Source of the DNA: Cynocephalus volans
Lineage: Eukaryota > Chordata > Mammalia > Dermoptera > Cynocephalidae
Assembly (NCBI RefSeq): GCF_027409185.1
Contig: NC_084469.1
Span: forward strand, 99,325,835-99,389,834
Reading direction: 5' to 3'
Length of the DNA stretch: 64,000 nt
Shown piece by piece: positions 1 through 11,205 of the stretch; positions within the stretch are counted from its first letter, which is position 1, and each line of letters begins with the position of its first letter. Made by a program: the position numbers and the translations under genes. The notes under the pieces are model-generated. The model was not told the origin of the DNA, made no database searches, and saw nothing but the letters and a program-made list of their open reading frames with translations.

Positions 1-242
1 AAGTGATACCATTGGTTACATCTAGTCACAAATTCATTTCTAAACTCAAGAAGGTGGGGAAACACAGTCTCGTGTGTGCCCAGAATGAGGTGAGAACTGT
101 GTAAATGTCCCCATGGTAGTTATTCATACTATTCACCAAAATTCTGTTCCCTCTCCCTCTTACACAGAGAATTCTTTCACTCCCTCCTCAAAGAAAACAA
201 CCCGAATCCCACTAATCATGATGTTTTCCTTTTCTTATTCAG

Positions 243-1049
243 ATCACATATGGTCCTTTTCACCCCAACCTGAATGATAAAGACCAGTTTCCAACTCTCT
301 ATCAGATGGCCACCAAGGACAGTATCCTGGTTCATGGAATAATTCAGTTATTGCTGCATTTTGGCTGGACCTGGGTGGAGGTCTTTATCTCAGATGATAT
401 AAAAGGAGAGCAGTTCCTGTGGGAGCTGAAATCAGAGATGGTAAAGAAAGGCATCTGCGTGGGCTTCACAGCAAAGTTCCCTGCTGCGGGGACAAAACCA
501 ATGAAAAACCATTTGGTGTTCATGAGCAAGATGGGAGTTTCATCAGCAAGTGTGTTCATAATGTGTGCTGATGCTGAGACTTTCGTGATCCTGGACATGG
601 TGCAAAAACTCTATCTAACTAGGGGGAAGATGTGGATTATAACAACAAAGTGGTATGTTGATTTGTACGAGATGGTGAATGCACTGCGGCCTCTTCACGG
701 AAGCCTCTCATTTTCACGTCAGAAGAGGGAAATCCCTGGTTTCAAACACTTTCTTAAGACACTTAACTCTTCCAGATACACAGAATACTATTACTTCCGT
801 CAATTCTGGTGTGAAAGTTTGGATTGCGTATCTGGTGAGATGAAATGTAAAGAACTTGAAGACTGCCCACAAAATTCTTCCTTAGAGCTTAAGCGAGGAA
901 ATATCGACATGATGACTGTATTTGACTCCAGTTACCTCATCTGCAATGCTGTATATGCTGTGGCCCAAGCCCTCCACAAAATGCTCTTGGCAAAAACAGA
1001 AAAGGGATTAATAATACATGCAGATCAATCTGTGCTTCTCCCCTGGCAG
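243..1049 (+). CDS. V2R exon 3: Venus-flytrap ligand-binding domain
   Basis: The acceptor ATTC-AG precedes [12 protein letters not shown], the hallmark start of V2R exon 3, and the donor is CAG|GTAAAC after LLPWQ. The exon holds 269 codons in phase 0 with no stop. It includes the motifs [18 protein letters not shown] and [14 protein letters not shown], typical of the ANF-receptor fold of class C receptors. An internal ATG at 306 is not a start; the reading frame runs back to the splice site. Confidence 0.95.
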
Positions 1050-4000
1050 GTAAACCTCTTCCAGATGCAGGATTTGTATTAACAAACTAATGGCCTCTGA
1101 GGGTTTTCTGTTGAGATACAGCATCATGACCATGATTGCATCTCAGGGTCAACAGGATAGGTCAAAATGAGTAGAGGATTCTTTCACATTGCATAGAGTT
1201 TTATGTGTAATTCTTGAGTATATATTTTAAAAATCCTGTCTTCAGTGAAGCTTCAATTTTAAAGTATTTATTTAGCAATTATCAAAAAATTTTCCAAAGG
1301 TGGTAAAAAGAGCTGTATGTTATGACCCAACAATGACTTATGACAAAACATAGGGAGGTCAAAAATGGAGACAGTTTGTGTTTTTCTTTAGTAAACCATG
1401 ATATCCTAAAGTGACTCTAGAAAATGGACTTACTGAGCTACCACTTGTGATAACTGAGCTACAACTTGCTATAACTCACAGAGATATAACACTCTGACAA
1501 ATACAAGATATATTTTTATTTGCTAAGCGTGCAACATCATGGAACCATGGATTATGATCTCAACTATACATATGAGAACACTCATGATGGATGTAAGATT
1601 CTGGGAACACTCCCATTGAAAACATATTTGCCTGGATGTTAGAATCCCCATGTTGTGCCCTTTAATGTACAAGGATTCACTTCCAAAAGCCTGAAGAAAT
1701 TTTATTGGTCAGAGTTATACCAAAGCCCGTGTCTAAGCCAATTCTGGGAGGTGATACACTTGGATTCTTTTATTCCCCCACTTATCTCATGGCCAAGGAA
1801 GAGCCCAAGACATGATGGCCCCTCAAACAAAACTGAGCACCCGCTCAAAATAAGTCCCGAGGGTGGAAGGTGGGGGAAAAATGTTTGTTTGGTAGACATG
1901 GGTCTTTAACCTCTAAATTGAATTTACTCCTTATTTCCAAATTTGCCTCTCCCCTAGCTTCATCCATTTCTGAGGAATATTCAATTTACAAACAAAATTG
2001 GGGACCATATATCCTTGGGTGATAAAAGAAACTCTATTGGACAATATGATATCCTGAACACCATGAAGTCTCCTCTTCGTCGTGGGCTCCTGGTTAAAGT
2101 AGGAGAGTTTGTCTTCAGTAGTTCCCATGACCAAGGCTTGGCAATCAGTGATGAGATGATAGAATGGCCTATTGGGATGGAAGAGGTATGACATCACCTC
2201 AATATTGTGTACATTATAGAGGTGTCTGAGTCCTGACATGAGATTAAGTTGGCACCCTTTTGATTCATCACTAAATTCACATTTGAAATGCAACCTATTG
2301 CCCTTGTACTATGCAATTTACTTTCATACATTCTAAGGCAGTTCCAATAGAAAAAGCAGGTTGTTTTATGCTGTTATATTTTAAATCTGGTTATATTTAT
2401 TCATGAAGCAGTGGAATAAGTACAATGAATAATGTTAATGAATTGACTTTTGAAATTTCTATTTGGTTACTCTTTTTATATCCTAAAAGAGTCTCAACTG
2501 CATACAGCCAGAGACATTATTATGTTTAGATTCACTGTAAACACAAGTAGATTAGGTATTACAGCCATTTTACTGTAGATACCACCCTATTTTTCCTTTG
2601 GTCATTTGCCTATTAAGTGTTCATCATTGTATATTTTACTTCTCAAAGAAGTCACCATGATTTAACTTAATCTTTCCATAGTTCATCAATCCTGGGCAAT
2701 TTTACACATTATTTATGAACAAATGATACTTTGAACTCCTAAGGTGTTATTAATTTTCTGAACAAAGTGCACCATTTTTGACCCAGGAGCCAGAATTGGA
2801 TAAATCACAATCCATGGTTCCTTGCAAAAACTCATCTTTCATTGCTTTCTCTGTTTATTTTTATTTACAGACTTTTATTTATTTATGTAGTACTTCTAGT
2901 AATGTGCCTACTTATCATGTTATTAGGCTTTCTTATGTAGAACCTAAAATCTTATAACCATCCCAGTACAGGGCCATGAAAAACATTCTCAAGTATACTA
3001 AGCTTCATAGTGATTGCAATGTAGTGACCTGTGTTAAAATTTCACAGAATAAAAAGAGAAAACCCAGGGATGTTGAAGGTGCCGTACAAAATAAAAGTGA
3101 TCAGACACTTTGGTTAAAGTTTCCTCTGTGTGAACAGTTAAGCAGAAAAAAAGGGAAAATGTCAAGGGTCAATTAGATATCTAGATAATATCAACACAAT
3201 GAGGCTTTGAGAGTGTCATGGAGATTATAATAAAAGGAAAGATCTCTCACGCAACTAACTAGTAATAGAAGGGAACCTCCCCAACAAAATAAAGTCCACA
3301 TATGAAAAACCAAACACTAACATCATAATTAGCACTGAAAGACTAAAATCCTTTCAGGAAAAATACAAAGATGTCTGATCTTGCCACGTCTATTCAACAT
3401 AGTATTGGAAGTTCTTGACAAAGCAATTAAGCAAGAAAAATAAATAAAAGGCCTCCAAATGGGGGGAGGGAAGTAAAATTATCTCTGTTCACAAATAACA
3501 TGATTGTATATGTAGAAAAGCACAAAGATCACACACACACACACAACTTTTAGAACTAATAAATTCCGCAAAGTGGTAGGGTAAAAAAATTAACACTCAC
3601 AAATCAGTTGCATTTGTATACACTAACAATGAATAATCTGAAAAGGAAATTAGGAAAACAATTCCACTTAGAATAGCAGCAAAAAGAATAAAGTACTTCA
3701 GAATTAACGTAACCAAGGAGATGGAACATGTGTATACTAGAAACTACAAAACAACTGAAAGAAATTATAGATGACACAAATAAATGGAAATGTATCCCAG
3801 ATTCATTGGTTGGAAGACTTAATATTAAGATGTCAATACTACTCATAGTATTTCAGTTTTTCAAGATGAAAAAGGTCTGGTGATCTGTTTCACAGCAATG
3901 TGAGTATTCTTAACAGTACTGAAGTGTACACTTAAAAATGGTTAGAATGGTAAATTTATGTTACACATTTTTTACCACAACAAAAAAGAAATTTATCTCT

Positions 4001-7000
4001 TATTATAGAAGAAATCTAAGATATGCCCTCATAGCCACTAATGAAGTGCAAAATGGTAACCAATGCTTCTCTATATTGCCTTAGGCCCCTCAATCTGTGT
4101 GTAGCCAGAGTTGTGGTCCAGGATTCAAGAAAATTCTACAAGAAGGAAAGCCCATCTGCTGCTTTGATTGCATCTCTTGTGCAAAGAGGGAGATTTCAAA
4201 TCAAACAGGTGTGAATATTTGTGATTACTCTCTTACACCCCATCCCCTACACCATGACATCACTGAAAAGAAAATAGCAAATATTGGCAATGGGGCCCTA
4301 GTCTGTTATATTGTTCCTCCTTCATTGTTTCATTCACTTATTCACTATATTTACTTTCATACATAATTATATCTGTCCATTATGACAAAGGGCATGTCTG
4401 GCTGTGCTCATCCTACAAGGCTGATAGTACACTGGAGCCAAGATACATAATTCTTTACCATCTTGACTGTAAGACCTAAAATTTCATATGCTGCCCTGAC
4501 CTCTCTGAGTTTTGCAGGACCCCAAAGGCTTGAACAGGAGTTTACCTACCAGATATACCCCCCGCCCAGCAGGAAAGTCTGCTCTCCCCAGCTAGTCCAT
4601 CTATCAGCCAGACCAGCTGTACTCCACCTGGTCTAACTACACAAACATCCTCTGCAAGAACCAGAAGGCACCTCATAGTCTTTTTGCTACAAAGCCTACC
4701 TATGAATGCCCATACTTGCTCTCTCTGCTCCCAAGCACAACCCTGTGTGGCCCTTTCTGGCATGTGGTTTTCACTCCTCTGTGCTGTGAATATACATAAC
4801 TAATAAGCTACTATGTATCTCATCTGTCCAGTGTTTGGGTGTGTGCCAAATTAAAAAGTAGAACAAGGACAGATGTGTTTAACCAGATATTAACAATTAT
4901 ATACAAACAAGAAACCAGTAAAAATTAGGGTACTGAAAGTGATGTCACCAAAATTAGTAGAGCAGGGAAAAACAGAGCTCTGTCTCTACCTAAAAGCAAA
5001 TAAAACAGAGCTGGGGGGAAATGTCAGAATCAATTATCTGAAACGCTGAAACCAGAAAAACTTACAAAAATCAGGGGGAGACTTGGTGAAGAATGAACCT
5101 GCTGCTTTGTGGAAAAAGAGTGCTGTGGCATTTTACATTGTCTGTTTGCCATTACTCACAGTGCAGATGGGCTGCAGCCATGCAGACAGTAGCCCACACT
5201 TTTGTTGCAGGATGTTAGTGCCAAAGGAAGCAATGCAGATCATATACTCAAAAAATTGTTGAGAGCTTTGACCTGCCTGATGACTCCCTAAAAGACTGAT
5301 TTAAAAAAAAAACTGGCCTTTGTTTCTCCTGAAATGAAGCATGACCAGGGCTGTGGATGCTTCCCAGGAAGCTTTTTCTGAAAGCATTTAAACGCATAAA
5401 TATTGCCCGCAGCAGCATAGGCAAGGAACAACATGTAGGACAAGCAATAAACAGACCAAAAAGTCTGGGAAGGAAGAAATAGGAAAAGGAGATATGGAGG
5501 AGTAATGGCTTTTAAAAGCCCCTGTATGTAAAAGGGAATCAAGACAGCCATGCAAGTGCCTACAGCTGGATACATGCTTAAGAATGGCCTGAGAAGACCC
5601 TAACTTTTCACCTCAGCCATCCTTCAGGCACCACACAAGCAGGCAATAATGACTAACACAGAGTAGGAAATGGCCTAAGTGTTGAAGGAGTGTCCCAACA
5701 CAGGGGGAGTGGGTTTTTTCTCTTATTTCTTTCTTTTTTTTTTTTTTTAATTTTGTTGTCTTCGGGCATTTAATGTAACTCTGTCAAACACCAGCTTAAT
5801 GCTAAGCTAACAGAACACGGATTTCAGAGGCCACACATGAGAGAATTATCAGCATATTTGAGCAACATAAGAAAGAACCTCTGAACTTGAAGATAGGACA
5901 ATTGAAATTCTCCTGTCTGGAGAGCAGAAAGAGGAAAGAACGGAGAAAAATGAACAGAGTCTAAGAGAACTGTGGGACTCCATCTAGTGTAATAACATAT
6001 GTATAATGGGAGTCCCAAAGGGAAAGGAGAGAGAGAAAGGGACAAAGCAACATTTGAAGAAATAATGGTTGAAATCTTCCCAAATTTGATGAAAGTCATG
6101 AAACCACACATCCAAGAACTTCAGTAAATTCCAGGCAAGATAAATTCAGTGAATCCACACTAAGACAAATTTATAGTACATAAACTACAGGAAAACAGAG
6201 AATCTTGAAAAAAACAAGAGAGAAGTGACTTATCATGTACAAAGAATCCTCAATAAGATTAAGATAATTTCTATTTAGAAACCATGGAGGCCAGGAGGCA
6301 TATGGATGGCATTTTTTAAGTGCTGAAAAAAAACTGTCAATGAAGAATTCTAAATCCAGAAAAACTTATTCTTCAAACATGAAAGAAAAATTATGATATT
6401 TCCACATAATGCAAAAATTAAGTGAGTTTATCACTGGCAGACCTGCCCCACAGGAAATGCTAAAGGAAATCCTCCAAACTGAAATGAAAAGACACTAGAC
6501 AGTAACTCAAAGCCACACAAGAAAAAATTTTAAGTATGGTAAAGATTGATGCATAGGTAAATTTAAATCTGGTATTATTGAATATTAGTATTAATTGTAA
6601 ATTCTCTTTTTTCTTTTTTTCTATATTATTTAAAAGACAAATGCATGAAAAAAATATTATAGAAGTTATCTTAATGGATAAACAATGTATTAAGATCAGT
6701 TTATGAAAAAACACTGTAGAAGAGGAAGAAAGAGCTCTAAAGAAGATAATCTGCACACTATTTAAACTATATTGGTATTAATTCAAACTCAAATGGTATG
6801 AAGTAAAGACAGTAATATCAAATAAAAGTCTAGTATTCAGGATACATAAACAACTCTTACAATTCAATAGCAATAAAACACAAACAATTTTAAAGTTGGC
6901 AAAAGGACTTCAATAGACATTTCTGCACACAAATGGCTAATAAGCACATCAACACTATTAGCTATTAGGGAAAGGCAAATGAAAAGCACAGAGAGATGTC

Positions 7001-10000
7001 ACTTCATATGCACCAGGATGCTTATAATCATAAAAATAGAAAATAAAAAGTACTGTAAGGATGTTAAGATTGGAACAATCATACGTGGCTTGTGCGAATG
7101 CAAAATCATGTCACCGCTGTGGGAAACAGTGTGGCTACTGCTCTGAAAGTAAAACAGAATTACCATATGACCCGTCATTTCCATTTCTAACAATGTAGCC
7201 AAAATAGATATTCAAACAAATATTTGTACCTGAATGTACATGTCATCACTATTACAATAAACCAAAGGTAGAAACTACCACTATGTCTATTGACAGATGA
7301 ATGGATAAACAATACATGGTATATCCATAAAATGGAATACTAACCCATCATAAAAAGGAATAAAATTCTGCTACATATTACAATGTGGATGAACCTAAAA
7401 AACATAATGCTGAGTGAAAGAAGGCAGACACAAAAGGTCACCTATTATATAGTTCCATTTCTATGAAATATCCTAAATAACTAAGTGCCTAGAGACAGAA
7501 AGTAGATTAGTGGTTGCCAGGGATTAGGGGAGCAGGAATGGAGGGTGATTGCTCAATGGGTACAGGGTTTCCTATTAGGTGATGAAAAGATCTTGGAACT
7601 AGATAGTGGTGACGGTTGTGTAACATTGTGAATATACTAAATGCCTTTATTGTACACTTTTAAATGGTTAATTGTCAATGTTATGTTATGTGAACTTTAG
7701 TGAACTTTACCACAATTAAAAAAAAATAGGGTAGTGATAAAACTTTTGATGTTCCAGGAACAAAACAGAATGAGCAGATCATAGAGAAATGACTGAGTGT
7801 GAGAAAACTGGGACATTTCCAGGTCTGTGACATGGATCTCACAGTCAATGAAAGATAAGAAAAGATATTAGACAGATGGCTGGGGCAGATCAAAGATCTC
7901 TTTTTTTACTACAGAAAGCATTTGTCTCTAAACTGAAAAATATTTTCTTAAATTGTGAGATTTCAGGAAGAAAAGTGACAAAGTCTGAATTGCACATTGA
8001 AAAATCATTAGATATTAGACTGATTAGAATCCATGACTTGAAACATGAGGTTATCGTGGGAATCTGGAAGTAAGTACTACCAATCTAATGAAAGGTGTGG
8101 TCATAGGTGAGGAAAAAGAGAAAGCCAGCATTTTCAGGTGTAAAACCGAGCATTTTCAGGTGTCTGACTCATTGAAGTTTCTCAATAAATGCCTATTTGT
8201 GGATAGAACAAACTGAATATATGACCTACAGAAAAAGATATTGAAAAATATGAGAGTGGAATTGTTTTACTGAAGGTGAATACATAATAAGTTTGTTCCT
8301 AAGTAGATATGAAAAATGACAAGAAATGTTACCTTTATCTAAAAAAAGAAAATTCCAGATATTGTTTGCCTCCCAGAATCCTTCCTTCAAACCTTCGCAC
8401 CAAATCCCTAAGAATGTTGATATTCACCCGCTTACCCCACAGGGCATGAATCTTGGAAGAAACTGATTCCACACTCAGACCTAGACATCATTTTGGTCTA
8501 CCTGAATTCTCCACACCTTAACTAGTAATTCACTTAGGAAAAGTCAAGGGACCATATCCGGCCAGAAAATTCAAGGAGAGCTCTGCTAAATCTTGGGAAA
8601 GATTTTCCTCATGCTTTTGAGAGTTACGTGAAGTCTCTTCATCTCCCACAATCTGATTGTGAATAAGAAAAGCTTTGGCCCTTGACTGCTCCATGCAAAT
8701 ATTATAAAGCACAGTATTACAAGGCTGACAGTGGAGAAAATAGTAGGAATAGTAAAAAAAATGAGATAAGAAGAATCCATGCCCTTTGTCATGATGAGGG
8801 AAAATGGCGTGAGTCTGGCCAAGGCACCTAAAATAGAGTCAGGAAGCCAGTTTAGCTTGAACTCCAGGCACGTATCACCTGATGGTACCCCAAACTCTTG
8901 AACTTTTGCAATCAATCACATCCCAAAACACCCTGAACTTTTAAGCTTTTTCTAATCAATCACAAGGGTCACAACCTTCTTACAGAAAAATGGCCAACAT
9001 CTGCCAACCGTTGACCACTATTCCACATACCTCCAGTCAAAATGAAGAAATTCTATCTGGGGATTGTCTCACAGACTGGTACAACCAATCCCTTACCGCC
9101 AAGACTACTTAAAGATGCTAGCACCAATCGTAATGTCAGACAAACGATTTTGTAACTACCTCTCCTTCTGATTGGTCCTTTTATCCTTTATAAGCTCAAT
9201 TTCTTTTTTGTTTCTTCAGGGCATTTCTCAGGGTAACATGGAAGTGCCTTCCTGGCTGCAGTCACTCAAATTTGGCTCAACATAAACTCTTTGTTGTTCA
9301 AGACTTGCCTCCGTTTCCTTCCAGGTTCACAGTGATGTCAAATCTGTGTCCTTGGCTGACCCGCAGGATGAGCCAACCTAGAAGGTTCTGATTAAGTGGG
9401 TTTGGTTTTCTTTGCAGCTGAAAGCATTCTCCCTGGGTCAGGAATGTAGAATGCTAATTTGGTGTGTCTCGGTGTTATATCAGAGGAAATCTGTATATGC
9501 ACAATGACAGCAAAGGTGACCATTTTCTTTAATACGATGAAAAGGAAGAATTCGTGAAACTGAAATGCTATCTTTGCTTTCTCTCCAGATGCAGAGCAGT
9601 GCGTCCAGTGCCCAGTGCAAGAGTATCCAAACAATGAGAGGGACCGCTGCCTCCCCAAGTCTGTGACCTTCCTGGCCTTTGAGGATTCTTTGGGGATGGC
9701 TCTGGCCTGCATGGCTCTATGCTTGTCTGTCATCACAGCTGTAGTTTTGGGGGTTTTTGTGAAGCACCGAGACACTCCCATAGTCAAGGCCAATAACCGG
9801 GCTCTCAGTTATATCTTGCTTATCTCCCTTGACCTGTGCTTTCTCTGCTCTTTACTGTTCATGGGCCGTCCCAGCACAGCCACCTGCATCCTCCAACAAG
9901 TCACATTTGGAATTGTGTTCACTGTGGCTGTTTCCACTGTTTGGGCCAAAACTATTACTGTGATTCTGGCATTCCAGGCCACGAAGCCTGGAAGAAGAAT

Positions 10001-10541
10001 GAGGTGGTTGCTGGTATCGGGAGCTTCCAACTCCGTCATTCCCATCTGCTCCCTGATCCAAGTGATTATCTGTGGAATCTGGCTGGGAACCTCTCCCCCC
10101 TTTGTTGACATAGACACACACTCTGAGCCCAGAAACCTCATCATTATGTGCAACAAGGGCTCAGCCACTGCCTTCTACTGTGTCCTGGGATACCTGGGCT
10201 CCTTGGCCCTAGGGAGTTTCACTGTCGCTTTCCTGGCCAGGAACCTGCCTGACACATTCAATGCAGCCAAGTTCCTGACGTTCAGCATGCTGGTGTTCTG
10301 CAGTGTCTGGGTCACCTTCCTCCCTGTCTACCACAGCACCAAGGGGAAGGTCATGGTGGCCGTGGAGGTCTTCTCCATCTTGGCCTCCAGTGCAGGCCTC
10401 CTGGGCTGCATCTTTGCCCCCAAGTGCTATATTATTTTGATAAGACCTGACAAAAACTCTTTGAAAGGTTTAAGGAAAAAAATAGATTCTAGTGGAAATA
10501 GGTGTTCTGAGGTATTATCTCATAAGCCTTTATCAGATTAA
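243..10541 (+). CDS. Vomeronasal type-2 receptor (V2R), exons 3-6; 5' exons lie outside the window
   Basis: This is a class C GPCR of the vomeronasal organ, where V2Rs bind peptide or protein pheromones. Four exons are visible: 243-1049 (807 nt), 1958-2185 (228 nt), 4085-4208 (124 nt) and 9589-10541 (953 nt including TAA). Every boundary has AG/GT, and phases join without a break (0, 0, then 1), giving 703 codons plus stop. Exon 3 carries most of the Venus-flytrap ligand-binding domain, exon 4 its end, exon 5 the cysteine-rich linker (CCFDCISC) and exon 6 the rest of that linker plus seven membrane spans and a short tail. Exon sizes match the standard V2R plan. About 150 residues (signal peptide and first part of the flytrap) should lie upstream of base 1. 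All visible exons are open, so I call it a probable functional gene; exons 1-2 could still be broken. The ortholog within the large V2R family cannot be settled by eye. Confidence 0.93.
1958..2185 (+). CDS. V2R exon 4: end of flytrap domain
   Basis: After a CCCCTAG acceptor the frame reads [19 protein letters not shown] and later [14 protein letters not shown] and [10 protein letters not shown], ending at the donor GTATGA. The size is exactly 228 nt (76 codons), the usual V2R exon 4 length. The junction with exon 3 gives PWQ-LHPFLRN, a conserved V2R string. There is no ATG-initiated frame here on the plus strand, so the exon is easy to miss without splice-site reading. Confidence 0.92.
3205..3990 (+). 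mobile_element. L1 fragments (ORF2 pieces and 3' end) in V2R intron 4
   Basis: The stretch reads like decayed L1 ORF2 (for example 'caaataacatgattgtatatgtagaaa', the region near 'gaaattaggaaaacaattcc') and closes with the typical mammalian L1 3' UTR string around 'cttaaaaatggttagaatgg' followed by an A-rich end near 3980. It contains a short (AC)n at 3532-3545. It is old, with the frame broken throughout. Confidence 0.75.
4085..4208 (+). CDS. V2R exon 5: cysteine-rich linker
   Basis: The acceptor CCTTAG precedes [16 protein letters not shown], then [19 protein letters not shown], ending NQT+G at the donor GTGTGA. It is 124 nt, the standard length for this exon, and ends in phase 1. It is the start of the NCD3G linker, whose cysteines couple ligand closure to the membrane domain. 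The frame continues into intron for about 50 codons before a stop, which is not coding. Confidence 0.93.
4880..7725 (+). mobile_element. L1/HAL1-like element: 5' region, ORF1 remnant, 3' UTR, no ORF2 recognised
   Basis: Bases about 5960-6500 translate in pieces to an old L1 ORF1 C-terminal domain ('ataatgggagtcccaaaggg', 'accatggaggccaggaggc', 'cagacctgccccacaggaaat'). After about 350 bp comes an L1M-type 3' UTR at 6830-7725 ('gatgaatggataaacaatac', 'gtggttgccagggattaggg') with an A-rich end. ORF2, normally about 3.8 kb between them, is missing. That layout matches HAL1 'half-L1' elements, although an internal deletion of an ordinary L1 would look the same. It lies in intron 5 of the V2R gene. 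Confidence 0.65.
7735..8875. other. Intron 5 sequence, nothing recognised
   Basis: AT-rich sequence with no repeat family or exon that I can name. A minus-strand open stretch at 8586-8915 is hydrophobic but matches no family I know (see rejected items). Confidence 0.4.
8880..9357 (+). mobile_element. LTR fossil, ERV1-like, probably solo
   Basis: The segment starts near 'tgatggtaccccaaactc' and has a TATA-like 'cctttataagctc' at about 9186, a polyadenylation-like 'cataaactctttg' at about 9282 and an end near 'cacagtgatgtca'. This order (TG, TATA, poly-A signal, CA) is that of a gammaretrovirus-like LTR. I found no clean flanking duplication, so the ends are approximate. No internal viral region adjoins it. 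It is an old fossil sitting just before V2R exon 6. Confidence 0.5.
9589..10541 (+). CDS. V2R exon 6: seven-transmembrane domain and C-tail
   Basis: The acceptor CTCTCCAG is followed by two bases that complete an Asp codon with exon 5, then [18 protein letters not shown], the end of the cysteine-rich linker. Seven hydrophobic spans follow, including [38 protein letters not shown] and [20 protein letters not shown]. Class C/V2R signatures present are [51 protein letters not shown] and [12 protein letters not shown]. The frame ends KPLSD then TAA with no interruption. Confidence 0.96.
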
Positions 10542-10578
10542 AAATGTTTGAGGCATTTAAACTAAAAGGGTTTGAGGC

Positions 10579-10615
<37 letters not shown>
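10579..10615. repeat. A-rich / (AAAAG)n simple repeat
   Basis: A poly-A run followed by GAAAA units just after the V2R stop codon. It may be the tail of a retroposed element or a plain simple repeat. Confidence 0.7.
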
Positions 10616-11205
10616 CCCACCCTGTTTTTAAATTTGGATACATAAAGTCATTGAAACTGCTTTACTTCTTTGCCAACAAGATACACCTGCCTTTTAAAAG
10701 GGTAACTGTGTGAAACTAAGCTCAGCTGGCCACAGGAACTCACAAACATAAATGCTATCTCCGATTAACGGCTCTCCCTGAAATTGTTGATTTTGAATTA
10801 ATTTCTCTAGCTTATTTATTGGCTGATAGACACTAAATATTCATAGTTTGTTAAAATGCCTAACTTATACATGACTTATTTTCTGTTTTCTTCTCAGTCC
10901 TTCAGAGTTTTGTTAGCTTTATAATATTTTAATATTAGCTTTATTTGTAATATATTTTGTGTTTGGAAGTTTTCCTAAATGCAAGAATTAATTAATGAAG
11001 CAAAATTCTTCTACCCATGTATGATCTATTGTCCACAAACCTCTCATTAAATTATCACTGTCCAACAGTTTTGAAATCCCGTCTTTATCACACACTGAGT
11101 TTTCATGTATACATAGAACTGGTTCTAAAAACATGTGTTCTTCCGTCAATTTATTGTGTTTTCGTCTTGCTTTTGCTTTAGGTTTTCTTTTTCCAATACG
11201 GACTT

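Noticed and set aside
8586-8915. Minus-strand open frame of 109 codons rich in hydrophobic residues, suggesting a receptor fragment
   Set aside because: I compared it in mind with taste, vomeronasal type-1 and olfactory receptors and found no signature; it overlaps the LTR-like start at 8880 and has no conserved motif, so chance is likelier.
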